NCBI RefSeq assembly: GCF_002243345.2
Contig: NZ_CP022655.2
Coordinates: 5,264,001-5,328,000 of the forward strand
Source: Paenibacillus sp. RUD330
GTDB taxonomy: Bacteria > Bacillota > Bacilli > Paenibacillales > Paenibacillaceae
Length of the DNA stretch: 64,000 nt
Direction of reading: 5' to 3'
The position numbers were made by a program, and so were the translations under genes. Of the stretch, positions 8,015 to 16,465 are shown piece after piece (within the stretch, counting starts at the first letter, position 1; each line of letters starts with the position of its first letter). The notes under the pieces were generated by a model. That model worked only from the letters and a program-made list of their open reading frames with translations. It was not told the origin of the DNA and made no database searches.

Positions 8015-8978
8015 AGCGGACCCTCCCTTCGGCCGCCGCCATGACCGCCAGCGACAGCAGAAATACAGGCATCAGGCCTGCCTTGGCCGCGAGCAGCCCG
8101 AACAGCAGCAGCATTGCCTGCATGACCCGAAGCGCGGCGAAGCGGACTGAAGCGGGCACCTTGCCCGATGGCAGCAGCAGGGACAGGAGCGCCCCGACGA
8201 CGAACCAGCCGGCAAAATTAGCGGCCGGGATGCCGTAATAGGCTCCGCCGTCCTGCCAGTGCCAGAATCCCCGCGCCTCCGCGACAGGATCGAGCACCAG
8301 ATCGAGCAGCACCACCCATGCGCCCGTCTCCAGGGCGCGGACAAGCCTGCCCTGCGAGCCCGCCAGAAGGGCGCCGTTCAGAATGACTCCGACCCATGCC
8401 AGCCCCATCGTCCACGGAACGCCGCCGAGCAGCGATCCCAGCGTATTTTCGTACCGGTAGGAACCGAAGGGAAACCCGGTATGCACGCCCGCATACTCGA
8501 CCGCGAAGGTGCCCGCCGCGATGCCGGCGGCGGACAGTGCGAGACGGCTCCAGCCCGCCGGCGGGGAAAGAGCTTCGTCCTGATGCTTCCGGGCTGCGCC
8601 TGTTCCGGTCGCGGCCAGCTCGCAGAGACAGAGCGCGTAGAGGACCAGGAACACGCCGTTGGAGAACTCAAGCGGCTTCGGCACCTCGGCGAACACCATG
8701 AGCAGGAAGCCGACGGAATACCAGACGGCGAACAGGGCGGTGACGGGATAAGCGGACGCAAGCCGCCGAAGAGCGACCCGCTGCCCAAGCCCCGCTGCCC
8801 GCTTTTCACCCGCCCGCCATCCTTGATCTTGCCGTGCTTGGCGTTCTTGGCGTGCTTGGCGTTCCAGGCTTCCCTGCCGCTCTTGGCGATCCTGCAAGCC
8901 GTAGTCCACCGGCTCCTTCCGGTCCGTTCTCCCGGTAGGATGGACGGGGAAGGCCTCCTCCTGCACGGGGCGGCTCAT
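7998..8978 (-). CDS. Carotenoid biosynthesis membrane protein, CruF/DUF422-like
   Basis: 326 residues. After a polar Arg/Gln-rich N-terminus of about 60 residues come six or seven hydrophobic helices. Conserved-looking blocks include FAVEYAGVHTGFPFGSYRY, LLDLVLDPVAEARGFWHW and YYGIPAANFAGWF, which are typical of the DUF422 family that contains CruF carotenoid 1',2'-hydratases. A hydratase would add water at an end double bond and so create the hydroxyl that is later glycosylated. Its ATG overlaps the crtM stop as ATGA. The low-complexity N-terminus (QERQ, ARQERQARQDQ) is not part of the family. Hydratase activity is inferred. Confidence 0.78.
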   Translation of the reverse strand: MSRPVQEEAFPVHPTGRTDRKEPVDYGLQDRQERQGSLERQARQERQARQDQGWRAGEKRAAGLGQRVALRRLASAYPVTALFAVWYSVGFLLMVFAEVPKPLEFSNGVFLVLYALCLCELAATGTGAARKHQDEALSPPAGWSRLALSAAGIAAGTFAVEYAGVHTGFPFGSYRYENTLGSLLGGVPWTMGLAWVGVILNGALLAGSQGRLVRALETGAWVVLLDLVLDPVAEARGFWHWQDGGAYYGIPAANFAGWFVVGALLSLLLPSGKVPASVRFAALRVMQAMLLLFGLLAAKAGLMPVFLLSLAVMAAAEGRVRFDSGR

Positions 8979-9904
8979 TGAGCCAGCCTCTCCGGAGACG
9001 AGGGCTGCATCCCGGCTTGCTCCGCTGCCGTAAAGCCTTCCCCCGGATCGGCGGCTTCCCGCTCCGCCTCGGCCATATCGGCCATAACGGCACGGAGAAT
9101 CGTCTTCTTGGCCTCGTCGCTCACATACGCCCGTTTGCCGTAGACATCGTATCCGTTCTCCTCCACCGCGTGGAGAATGGCGAAATAGTAATGGGCGGCC
9201 AGGCGGATAGCGAACGCGCTCTCCTGGGGATACGAGGACAGACGGGCGAGGCCCCGCCCGAACCATTCCCTGGCCGTCCCGGCAAGCTCGCCGAGCAGGC
9301 GGCGGAACGCTGCGTCCACCTCTCCGGCCGCGAACCGCTCCTCCGGATACCCGCAGCGCTTCATCAGCTCGAGCGGGATGTACCGCCTTCCAAGACCGCG
9401 GTCTTCTCCGACGTCCCGGATGATGTTGACGACCTGCATGCCTTTGCCGAGCCAGATCCCCGCCTCGACGATGTCCCTGTCCGGACTCTCGTGCAGGACG
9501 GGAAGCAGCATTTCGCCGACGGAGCCGGCTACCCGATAGCAGTAATCCTCCAGCTGCGCCAGCGTGTCGTAATGGGTCTGGACCCGGTCCAGCCGCTGTC
9601 CGCTCATCTGGGTCAGGAACGGCTCCTTCGCGATCGGGAAGCTTGCCATCAGCCAGCGCAGGGAGGGCCAGATGAAGTGGCCTTCGGCTTCGTCGAGCTT
9701 GCCGAACAGCGCCTCCAGCTCATCCAGGCTGTAGTCCGCCTTGTCCGGCTCGTCCACGGAATCGTCGATCATCCGGCAGAAGGCATAGATGACGAAGACA
9801 GCTTCGCGGCGGGGCGAGGACAACAAGCGGAAGGCTTCGTAAAAGCTGGCTGAGCTTCTTTTCATGACCTCCTCGCATGAGGCGGCCAGCCGCGGATTCA
9901 ACAT
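8975..9904 (-). CDS. crtM: Dehydrosqualene (4,4'-diapophytoene) synthase
   Basis: 309 residues of the squalene/phytoene synthase family. Both aspartate-rich motifs are intact: DDSVD at residues 47-51 and NIIRDVGED at 160-168, which bind Mg-diphosphate. The conserved YCYRVAGSVGEML lies between them. CrtM joins two farnesyl diphosphates head to head to make the C30 precursor. Neighbouring genes resemble C30 rather than C40 enzymes, so a C30 product is more likely than phytoene. It overlaps crtN by 7 bases and the CruF-like gene by 4. Confidence 0.88.
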   Translation of the reverse strand: MLNPRLAASCEEVMKRSSASFYEAFRLLSSPRREAVFVIYAFCRMIDDSVDEPDKADYSLDELEALFGKLDEAEGHFIWPSLRWLMASFPIAKEPFLTQMSGQRLDRVQTHYDTLAQLEDYCYRVAGSVGEMLLPVLHESPDRDIVEAGIWLGKGMQVVNIIRDVGEDRGLGRRYIPLELMKRCGYPEERFAAGEVDAAFRRLLGELAGTAREWFGRGLARLSSYPQESAFAIRLAAHYYFAILHAVEENGYDVYGKRAYVSDEAKKTILRAVMADMAEAEREAADPGEGFTAAEQAGMQPSSPERLAQ

Positions 9905-11355
9905 GGTTCCAGCTCCTTTGCGATTTGTTGGGCGAGCAGGCGCGCGCCTTGCATGACGATCGGAATGCCGCCGCCGGGATGGACCGAAGCTCCGACCGCG
10001 TACAGCCCCTCAACCGGAAGCGGCTTGACCTGAGGACGGAAGCTGCCGGATTGAGTCAGCACCGGGGCGATGCCGAAGCTGCCTCCCCGGTAAAGGCCGT
10101 CGCGGGCCGCATCGCGCGGCGTCCGGATGCGGCGCCAGCGTATGCTTTCCCGCAAGCCGGGGAGCAGCAGCCTCTCGGCCCGCTCCAGCACGCGCCCGGC
10201 CAGCTCCTCGCCGGCACCGTCCCAATCCAGAGCCTCGTCGGCCGGCACGGGGACGAGGAAGTAGAGCGCGCTATGTCCCTCGGGAGCGGCATCCGGGTCG
10301 ACGGCAGCAGGGTTGAACATGTAGAAGGAGGGCTCCTCGGACAGGCGTCCGCGGCGGAACAGATCCTTCATATGGTCTCCGTGGCGCTCGCCCAGGAAGA
10401 ACTGATGGACGCCGGCATGATCCCATCGCCTCGCCGTCCCGGCATAGATGAGCAGGCAGCCGGAGGAAGGGCGGAAGCGGCGCGGCTTGCCGCGCCATCC
10501 CTCCAGCAGCCCGGCCAGCGCCGGATAGTCTCCATTGAACACGACCGCATCGTAGTTGAGCTCCTCCCCGCCGGTCCGGATGCCCGTGCAGCGTCCGGCC
10601 GACACGACAACCTTGTCCACCGGAGCCGAGCAACGGATGGGAATGCCCTGTTCGGCGCAGGCCTGCTCAAGCACTGGCGCCAAGCCGGCATATCCGCCTT
10701 TCAGGTACCAGATGCCGTGCTTGTGCTCGCTGTAAGGAATCAAGCCGTACAGGGCCGGGGCCTCCTGAGGCGATCCTCCTATGTACAGCGACTGCAGGGA
10801 GTACGCCTCGCGGATCCGGCGGCTGCGGAAGTAGGAGCCGGCCCAGGGATCGATAGCCCGGTAGGCTCGCGAGCGGAGCAGGAATTTCAGGTTGGCAGGC
10901 GTCAGGAAGGAACGGATGCCGGGGAAGGAACGGGATAGGAACGCATCGAAGCCGTATTCGAACAGCTCCTCCATATCCTCCATGTACCGCCGGAAGTCAG
11001 CCCCTCCGCCGGAATACGTTCTCTCCAGATTGGCCTCCTGCTGGCCCCTGTCCTGCCACTTGGTCCAGCGGGTTCCGTCCGGGTAGTAGAAATCGTACAG
11101 CGGATCGCAGCGAAGCAGCCGAACGGCATCGTCCGGCACTCCGGCTTCGGCGAGAATCTCCCTCAGCAGCTCAGGCAGCAGGACGATCGTCGGCCCCCGG
11201 TCGATCCGGTACAGGCCCGACTCGTCGGCTTCGTAGGCCAGCCGTCCTCCCGGCACCGCCTCCTTCTCGTAGATGTCGATGTCGTGTCCCTGCCGGCGCA
11301 GCAGCAGCGCCGAGACCAGCCCGCCGACACCGGCGCCGATGACGGCAATCCTCAT
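9898..11355 (-). CDS. crtN: CrtN-like diapophytoene desaturase
   Basis: 485 residues. MRIAVIGAGVGGLVSALLLRRQG is the FAD-binding start, followed by EKEAVPGGRL, RIDRGPTIVLLPELL, a central LQSLYIGGSPQEAPALYGLIP and the C-terminal VGASVHPGGGIPIVMQGA. The order and the SGSFRPQ segment before the last motif match staphylococcal CrtN, which makes three or four desaturations of 4,4'-diapophytoene to the yellow diaponeurosporene. The ATG overlaps the upstream stop as ATGA. One of three CrtI-superfamily genes in this operon; which carries out which oxidation cannot be settled from sequence alone. Confidence 0.82.
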   Translation of the reverse strand: MRIAVIGAGVGGLVSALLLRRQGHDIDIYEKEAVPGGRLAYEADESGLYRIDRGPTIVLLPELLREILAEAGVPDDAVRLLRCDPLYDFYYPDGTRWTKWQDRGQQEANLERTYSGGGADFRRYMEDMEELFEYGFDAFLSRSFPGIRSFLTPANLKFLLRSRAYRAIDPWAGSYFRSRRIREAYSLQSLYIGGSPQEAPALYGLIPYSEHKHGIWYLKGGYAGLAPVLEQACAEQGIPIRCSAPVDKVVVSAGRCTGIRTGGEELNYDAVVFNGDYPALAGLLEGWRGKPRRFRPSSGCLLIYAGTARRWDHAGVHQFFLGERHGDHMKDLFRRGRLSEEPSFYMFNPAAVDPDAAPEGHSALYFLVPVPADEALDWDGAGEELAGRVLERAERLLLPGLRESIRWRRIRTPRDAARDGLYRGGSFGIAPVLTQSGSFRPQVKPLPVEGLYAVGASVHPGGGIPIVMQGARLLAQQIAKELEPC

Positions 11356-12890
11356 CGCCCCGCCCTCCTCGCCTGCAGCGGCGCAGGAGCAGCCGTCCGC
11401 GCCTGCCGTTCGTACTGCCCCAGCAGCAGCTCCGCGCTGATCATCGCCGACTGCACGATCGTCGGCAATCCGCTGCCGGGATGGGTGCCGCCGCCGACGA
11501 GGAAGCAATGCTCCGCATCCTGGAACTTGTTATGCGGCCGCATATACATCATCTGATCCAGGCTGTGGGCGAGATTGAAGGTCGCTCCCCGGTAGACGAA
11601 CGACCCGCTCTCCCAGTCCGCAGGCGTATGCATCCGTTCCTCCTCGATCAGGCTGTCGATCTCCGCCAGGCCGCTCTCCCGGGCGAGTACGTCCAGCATC
11701 CTTCTGCGGATGCCGGGAGCTTCCCGCTCCCAATCGATGCCCGACCGGTTGTTGGGCACCGGCATCAGCAGATACACGGCCGATTTGCCTTCCGGAGCCA
11801 AGGTCGGATCCAGCCGCGACGGATTGTGGATGTAGACGGACGGGTTCTCGGACAGCCGGAGCCGCTTGGTCATGTCATCCACATTGAGGCGGTAATCTTC
11901 GGCGAACACGATCTTGTGGTGGGGAAGCTGCAGCGGAGCCCCGATGCCCAGATACAGCATGAATGTGGAGAGGCTCAGCTTCTTCTTCTCCAGCTTGGCC
12001 GGCGCATGACGGCGAAGCTCACCCGGCCCGAACAGCGTGCTGACGGCATGTCCGTAATCGGCTCCGATGACGACATCGTCCGCTTCGACGGCCGTACCGT
12101 CCTCCAGAAGGACGCCCGCGGCGCGGCCGGCGTGCAGCAGGACCCGCTCCGCCCCGATTCCGGTGCGGATGACGCCTCCATGCTCGCGCGCCACCTGCGC
12201 CATCGCCTCGCAGAGCCGGTGCAAGCCTCCGACAGGATGGTAGAGTCCGTATTCATGCTCCAGGAAGCTCAGCATCGTGAAGGCCCCGGGACATTCCCAA
12301 GGCGACATGCCGAGGTATTTGGACTGGAAAGAGAACGCCCAGCGCAGCCGCTCATCCGTAAAATACTTGGACAACCGGCTGTGGACGGTGTCCAGGACAT
12401 CCATTTTCGGGAGCGCGCGCAGCATCCGTCCCGACAGATAGTCGGACCGCCGCGAGAAGGGCTGCCGCAGCAGCGGCAGGAGGGCGGCTAGCTTTTTGCG
12501 CTCGCGCTCCATGAACCGGAGGTAGCTCGCCCCATTGCCCGGGAACAGCTCCTCGACATGGGCCGCAGTGTCCCCGTGGCTGCCGCCGGGAGAAAACTCC
12601 TTCTCTCCGAACTTCAATGTGTACAGCGGGTCGACGCGCCTCAGCTCCACATAATCCTGCAGCCTGCGCCCGCTGCGCTGGAACAGCTCCTCCATGACGG
12701 GAAGCATCATGAGGAACGTCGGCCCGCGGTCGAAGCTGTATGCTCCCAGGCGCAGGCCCGAGGTTCTCCCTCCCACATACGGCTGCTTCTCCACGACAGT
12801 CACGTCCACACCCTGGGCGGCCAGCAGCATCGCTGCCGCCAGCCCGCCCGGTCCGGCGCCGATTATGACAGCCCTTTTCCCCACAACCAT
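11352..12890 (-). CDS. CrtI/CrtN-type desaturase or oxidase, first gene of the carotenoid operon
   Basis: 512 residues. GAGPGGLAAAMLLAAQG opens the FAD domain; VEKQPYVGGRTSGLRLG, FDRGPTFLMMLPVMEELF and VGGGTHPGSGLPTIV complete the desaturase signature. It differs from the other two paralogues in the central YLGMSPWECPGAFTMLSFLEHEYG and in the FVYRGATFNLAHSLDQMMYMRP block, which look closer to CrtI-type desaturases than to CrtP. It probably extends or modifies the chromophore next to CrtN. A promoter-like sequence lies about 70 bases upstream. An extra C-terminal tail rich in Ala/Arg follows the FAD motif. Confidence 0.75.
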   Translation of the reverse strand: MVVGKRAVIIGAGPGGLAAAMLLAAQGVDVTVVEKQPYVGGRTSGLRLGAYSFDRGPTFLMMLPVMEELFQRSGRRLQDYVELRRVDPLYTLKFGEKEFSPGGSHGDTAAHVEELFPGNGASYLRFMERERKKLAALLPLLRQPFSRRSDYLSGRMLRALPKMDVLDTVHSRLSKYFTDERLRWAFSFQSKYLGMSPWECPGAFTMLSFLEHEYGLYHPVGGLHRLCEAMAQVAREHGGVIRTGIGAERVLLHAGRAAGVLLEDGTAVEADDVVIGADYGHAVSTLFGPGELRRHAPAKLEKKKLSLSTFMLYLGIGAPLQLPHHKIVFAEDYRLNVDDMTKRLRLSENPSVYIHNPSRLDPTLAPEGKSAVYLLMPVPNNRSGIDWEREAPGIRRRMLDVLARESGLAEIDSLIEEERMHTPADWESGSFVYRGATFNLAHSLDQMMYMRPHNKFQDAEHCFLVGGGTHPGSGLPTIVQSAMISAELLLGQYERQARTAAPAPLQARRAGR

Positions 12891-12959
12891 CCCATCACCG
12901 CTCCCATTATCCGATCTGCCAGGCTGAAAATAGACATAGAGGAAAGCTTAACCATAGCC

Positions 12960-12988
12960 ATTAATTAACCCAATGGTATAATTATCAA
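12960..12988 (-). promoter_or_regulatory. Candidate promoter of the carotenoid operon
   Basis: On the minus strand, TTGATA (12983-12988), a 17-base spacer and ATTAAT (12960-12965). The stretch is the most AT-rich for several kilobases and lies about 70 bases before the first ATG. A TATAAT on the plus strand (about 12977-12982) overlaps it, so a divergent transcript is possible. Confidence 0.5.
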
Positions 12989-13289
12989 TCCGGACTATTT
13001 CTCTTTCCATCCGGATTCTCCTGCTTGTCCGCAGGCGGGCATGAAGATAAATTCTCCAAGCTTGTACTTGCAGGATATGAGCGGGAAGTACGATTGAGAA
13101 CGGAAGGAAGGATTCGATAGGAAAGCGGCGGCAGCCGCAGGATGACTGGGAGCTCCTTGAAGAGCAACGGGATGGATGCCGGACGCCGGTCACGCCGTCG
13201 AGCGCGGAGAATGGAGCTCCTGGAGGCGAAGGCGAACCGCCAAGCGACTGGCAACGAGCAGCTGCGATTCTCCGGTCCATGCATGTATG
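12989..13289. other. Intergenic region upstream of the carotenoid operon
   Basis: About 300 bases before the carotenoid promoter. Several frames are open but none has a ribosome site, motif or composition that convinces me. Nothing further seen. Confidence 0.4.
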
Positions 13290-13330
13290 AAAAGGAAGAG
13301 CCCGCAAGCAGATCTCTCTGCTGCGGGCTC
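13290..13330 (-). terminator. Terminator-like hairpin downstream of the helicase
   Basis: GAGCCCGCAAGCAGA pairs with TCTGCTGCGGGCTC (one bulged A), followed on the minus strand by CTTCCTTTT. A second strong hairpin (CGGCTTCC...GGAAGCCG, about 13432-13464) sits between it and the helicase stop. Confidence 0.6.
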
Positions 13331-13491
13331 CGCTCTCTATTCCTCAACCGATGGCGCGCCTTCTCGACCCGTGAAAGCCCGAACCAAGGGCAGCAGCCAC
13401 GGGCTGAATCTATCCGGTCGGCGGAAGAGACGGCTTCCTCCAGAAGGAGGGATGGAAGCCGCTTGATTTGGCTTGCCCTGCCCGTCGAGCC

Positions 13492-16221
13492 CTACTCCTC
13501 CCCTTCCCTTCGCCATTCTTCCGGCAGCAGCCGCTGATAGCGGGGCTGCATATAGCGGTCGTCCACGAGCAGCAGGACGCCGGTGTCGCTCTCGGAACGG
13601 ATGAGACGCCCGCCTGCCTGCAGAACCTTGCTGATGCCGGGATAGACATAGGCGTAATCGAAGCCGCTCCTGCCTTGCTTCTTCTCGTAGGCGGCAAGCA
13701 GGTCGCGTTCGGGACCGAGCTGGGGCAGCCCGACGCCGATGACCGCGACGCCTTCCAGCCGTTCGCCGGCGAGATCAACGCCCTCGGAGAAGATGCCGCC
13801 CATGACGGCCATGCCGAGCAGGGCATCGCCTCCGGGCTTCGGAGGCTGGTAAGCGGCGAGGAAGCGATCCCTCGCCTCCTCGTCCATGTCGGGCCTCTGA
13901 AGGCGCAGCCGCAAGCCGCGCTCCTTGCCCTGGCTTTCCAACCGCGCAGGGAACAGCGCTTCTTCCGCAGGCTCTCCGGCACCCGCAGGCTCTCCGGCAT
14001 CGGCAGGCTCTCCGGCATCGGCAGGCTCTCCGGCACCCGCAGGCTTATCTGCCGCATGCAGCGCGTCGGAGCTGCCGGAATTCAATTCCAGCAGAAGCTG
14101 TCCGTATACGGCGTTCATATAAGCATAGGAGGGGAAGAAGGCGAGCCAGTTGCCTCCCTTCTCCCGCACAGCTTCCAGCAGCAGGCGGGCGAGCGGCTGA
14201 AGCGTGGCGCCGCGGTCGGCATAACGCGTGGACAGCGGCACGAGGCGGACCTCAAGCTGCTCCCGTCCGAACGGGGACGGCAGCGTCAAGGAGCGATCCT
14301 CCTCCATGGCGCCGAGCTGATCCATGTAGAAGGGCAGCGGCGACAGAGTCGCGGAGAAAAACACGCGTCCTCCGTAGGCCTTGCCCGTCTGCTGCAGCAG
14401 ATGGGACGGATCGAGGCACATGATTCTCGCCTTCACGCCGCCTCTTGCCAGCTCGGCCATCGCAACGAACCGCTCGTCCATCCACTCCCCGGCAGCTGCG
14501 AACGCTTTGGCCGCCCAGTAGGCTTCGAGCAGCATCGCCGCGTTCTCCGCTCCGCTCTCATCCCCGCCTGCCGCCAGATGCGGCTCCGCCTGCGCGATGA
14601 ACGCTTGGACCGATTCCAGCAGCTGCTGCGGAGGAGCTTCCGATACATAGGCGCCCGGACCTGCCGGACGCAGCCCTCCGCCGCCCGCGGCAGCTCCAGC
14701 CTCCGCTTCCTTGCGCAGAGCGATGAACGCCGCGTTGACGCCCTTGGCAGCGGCGGACAGCCCGGCGGACAAACCCTTGTAAGCCCGCTGAAGCGCCAGG
14801 AAAGGCGCCTTGTCGAGCTCCGCGCTGTACATGGAGCGGGCGCGGTCGGGCAGATTATGCGCCTCGTCGACAAGCAGCGCGGTCCCCTTGGCCTGCTCGG
14901 CCAAAAACCGCTTCAGCGATACCTTGGGATCATAGATGTAGTTGTAGTCGCAGATGACGGCATCGGAGGCATAGGCCGCCTCAAGGGAAAATTCGAACGG
15001 GCACACCCGGTGCTTGAGCGCGTACCGCTCGATGGCCTCGCGCGTCATCAGCGTCTCATGCTCCATCAAATCCAGCACCGCGCCGTTGATCCGGTCGTAG
15101 TATCCGTCCGCGAACGGGCAGTCTTCCTTGCGGCAGCTGACGGTCTCCTGCAGGCAGATCTTCTCCTTTGCCGTCAGCGTGACGGCATGGAGCTTCAGTC
15201 CTTGCTCTTCCATGCGGCGGACCGCATCCTCGGCGGCAGCCCGCGTCGTCGTACGCGCCGTCAGATAGAACAGCCGTGCAGCCGCACCCGTTCCGAGGGC
15301 GCGCACAGCGGGCCAGAGCACCGACATCGTCTTGCCGATGCCGGTAGGAGCTTTGGCGAAAAGCCCTCCCTTGTCCTCCAGCGTCTTGTAGACGGCGGCG
15401 GACAGCTTGCGCTGACCGGGACGGAAGCCCCGGAACGGGAACTCCAGCCGCTCCAGGCTGGCATTCCGCTCCAGACGATGCCGTCGCAGCATCCGGGCGA
15501 AGGGCGCGTACTGCTCCAGCATCCAGAACATTCCCTCCCGCAGCTCGTCCAGCGCGAAGCTCCGCCGGATCCGTGACGCCGCTCCCGAGTCGACCTGCAC
15601 ATAGGTGAGCTGGACGTCCATCCGTTCCAGGCCTTGCTGCACGGCATAGATATAGGCGTAGCCCCGGGCTTGCATCCAGTGGACCCGGTGGCCTTCCTCT
15701 CCCAGATCCTCCAGCCTCCCGGAGGTCGACTTGATCTCGTCGATGACGGGACCGCCTTCTTCGGCGAGCAAGCCGTCGCAGCGTCCCTCCACGGTCCAAT
15801 CCACGCCGCCCAGGGCCATCTCCATGCGCAGAAACACCTCGCGCTGGCTGCCTTCTCCGTATTCAGCCTGAACCGCTTTGTGGATCCGGGTCCCTTCCGT
15901 CAAGGATGTCAGGCTGCGGAAGCCGGCCTCGATGCTGCCGCTGCGGCAGGCATATTCGGCCAGCGCCCTTACCGCGATTCGAACCGTTGGCGCGGTTTCC
16001 GCCGCTTCCGGTTTTCCCTGCGCTTCCGGCGTTTCCGCCGCTTCCGGGTTCCCCAGCGCTTCCGGCGCCGCTGCCGAATCGGCAGCATTCGGGCCTGCGG
16101 ACGCTTCCGCAGCCTGCTTCGGTCCGCCTGCATCCGTTCCGCGGGCTTGCTCCGCTCCGCTCTCCTCCGCTTCAAGCCGTTCCATCCGCGCCGTCCCCTT
16201 TCCGATTCCTTCTGCGAACAC
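13492..16221 (-). CDS. XPD/Rad3-type ATP-dependent DNA helicase with N-terminal PD-(D/E)XK-like nuclease domain
   Basis: About 909 residues. The N-terminal region contains WTVEGRCDGLL followed by VIDEIKS, the pattern of a PD-(D/E)XK nuclease core. The helicase follows: Walker A APTGIGKT, four cysteines arranged as in the XPD iron-sulphur domain (KICLQETVSCRKEDCPF ... RVCPFEF), DEAH box VDEAHN, and C-terminal GIFSEGVDL and QAGGRLIRSESD. Such proteins unwind DNA 5'-3' in repair. The GTG at 16221 is preferred because GGAGG lies 5-6 bases upstream; ATGs at 16251, 16233 and 16185 are alternatives. Two low-complexity inserts, near the N-terminus and before the last helicase block, are encoded by short DNA repeats. 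Confidence 0.82.
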   Translation of the reverse strand: MFAEGIGKGTARMERLEAEESGAEQARGTDAGGPKQAAEASAGPNAADSAAAPEALGNPEAAETPEAQGKPEAAETAPTVRIAVRALAEYACRSGSIEAGFRSLTSLTEGTRIHKAVQAEYGEGSQREVFLRMEMALGGVDWTVEGRCDGLLAEEGGPVIDEIKSTSGRLEDLGEEGHRVHWMQARGYAYIYAVQQGLERMDVQLTYVQVDSGAASRIRRSFALDELREGMFWMLEQYAPFARMLRRHRLERNASLERLEFPFRGFRPGQRKLSAAVYKTLEDKGGLFAKAPTGIGKTMSVLWPAVRALGTGAAARLFYLTARTTTRAAAEDAVRRMEEQGLKLHAVTLTAKEKICLQETVSCRKEDCPFADGYYDRINGAVLDLMEHETLMTREAIERYALKHRVCPFEFSLEAAYASDAVICDYNYIYDPKVSLKRFLAEQAKGTALLVDEAHNLPDRARSMYSAELDKAPFLALQRAYKGLSAGLSAAAKGVNAAFIALRKEAEAGAAAGGGGLRPAGPGAYVSEAPPQQLLESVQAFIAQAEPHLAAGGDESGAENAAMLLEAYWAAKAFAAAGEWMDERFVAMAELARGGVKARIMCLDPSHLLQQTGKAYGGRVFFSATLSPLPFYMDQLGAMEEDRSLTLPSPFGREQLEVRLVPLSTRYADRGATLQPLARLLLEAVREKGGNWLAFFPSYAYMNAVYGQLLLELNSGSSDALHAADKPAGAGEPADAGEPADAGEPAGAGEPAEEALFPARLESQGKERGLRLRLQRPDMDEEARDRFLAAYQPPKPGGDALLGMAVMGGIFSEGVDLAGERLEGVAVIGVGLPQLGPERDLLAAYEKKQGRSGFDYAYVYPGISKVLQAGGRLIRSESDTGVLLLVDDRYMQPRYQRLLPEEWRREGEE
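13967..14045. repeat. 15-bp tandem repeats inside the helicase gene
   Basis: Four to five copies of a unit like GCAGGCTCTCCGGCA (variants end TCG or CCC). On the coding strand they read as repeats of Gly-Glu-Pro-Ala-(Asp/Gly)-Ala type. The unit is a multiple of three, so copy-number change keeps the frame. Confidence 0.85.
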
Positions 16222-16465
16222 TCGTTCCTCCATTGTAGCACGAACCGGCACCCCGCACGATCCCGCCGGCCAGTCCCCGATCGACGCCCGCTCCGGAACT
16301 ACCTCCGCCGTTCAGACGGACCCGGCTTCCGGCCGGGAACCGGAGCCGGCGCGTCGCCATGCGCCGTGCCGGGTAAGAAGGGGACAAGCAAGCTCGCTCC
16401 GCATCCTTCCCGACTTGCAGGATGCAGCCCGACTAAAACACAAGATCTCAAGGAGGTTTTTACCA

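Noticed and set aside
12985-13347. Possible small gene upstream of the carotenoid operon
   Set aside because: No ribosome site or recognisable motif; frame runs through the candidate terminator and promoter.
13468-15576. Long plus-strand open frame antisense to the helicase
   Set aside because: High-G+C frame shadow; helicase motifs are unambiguous on the minus strand.
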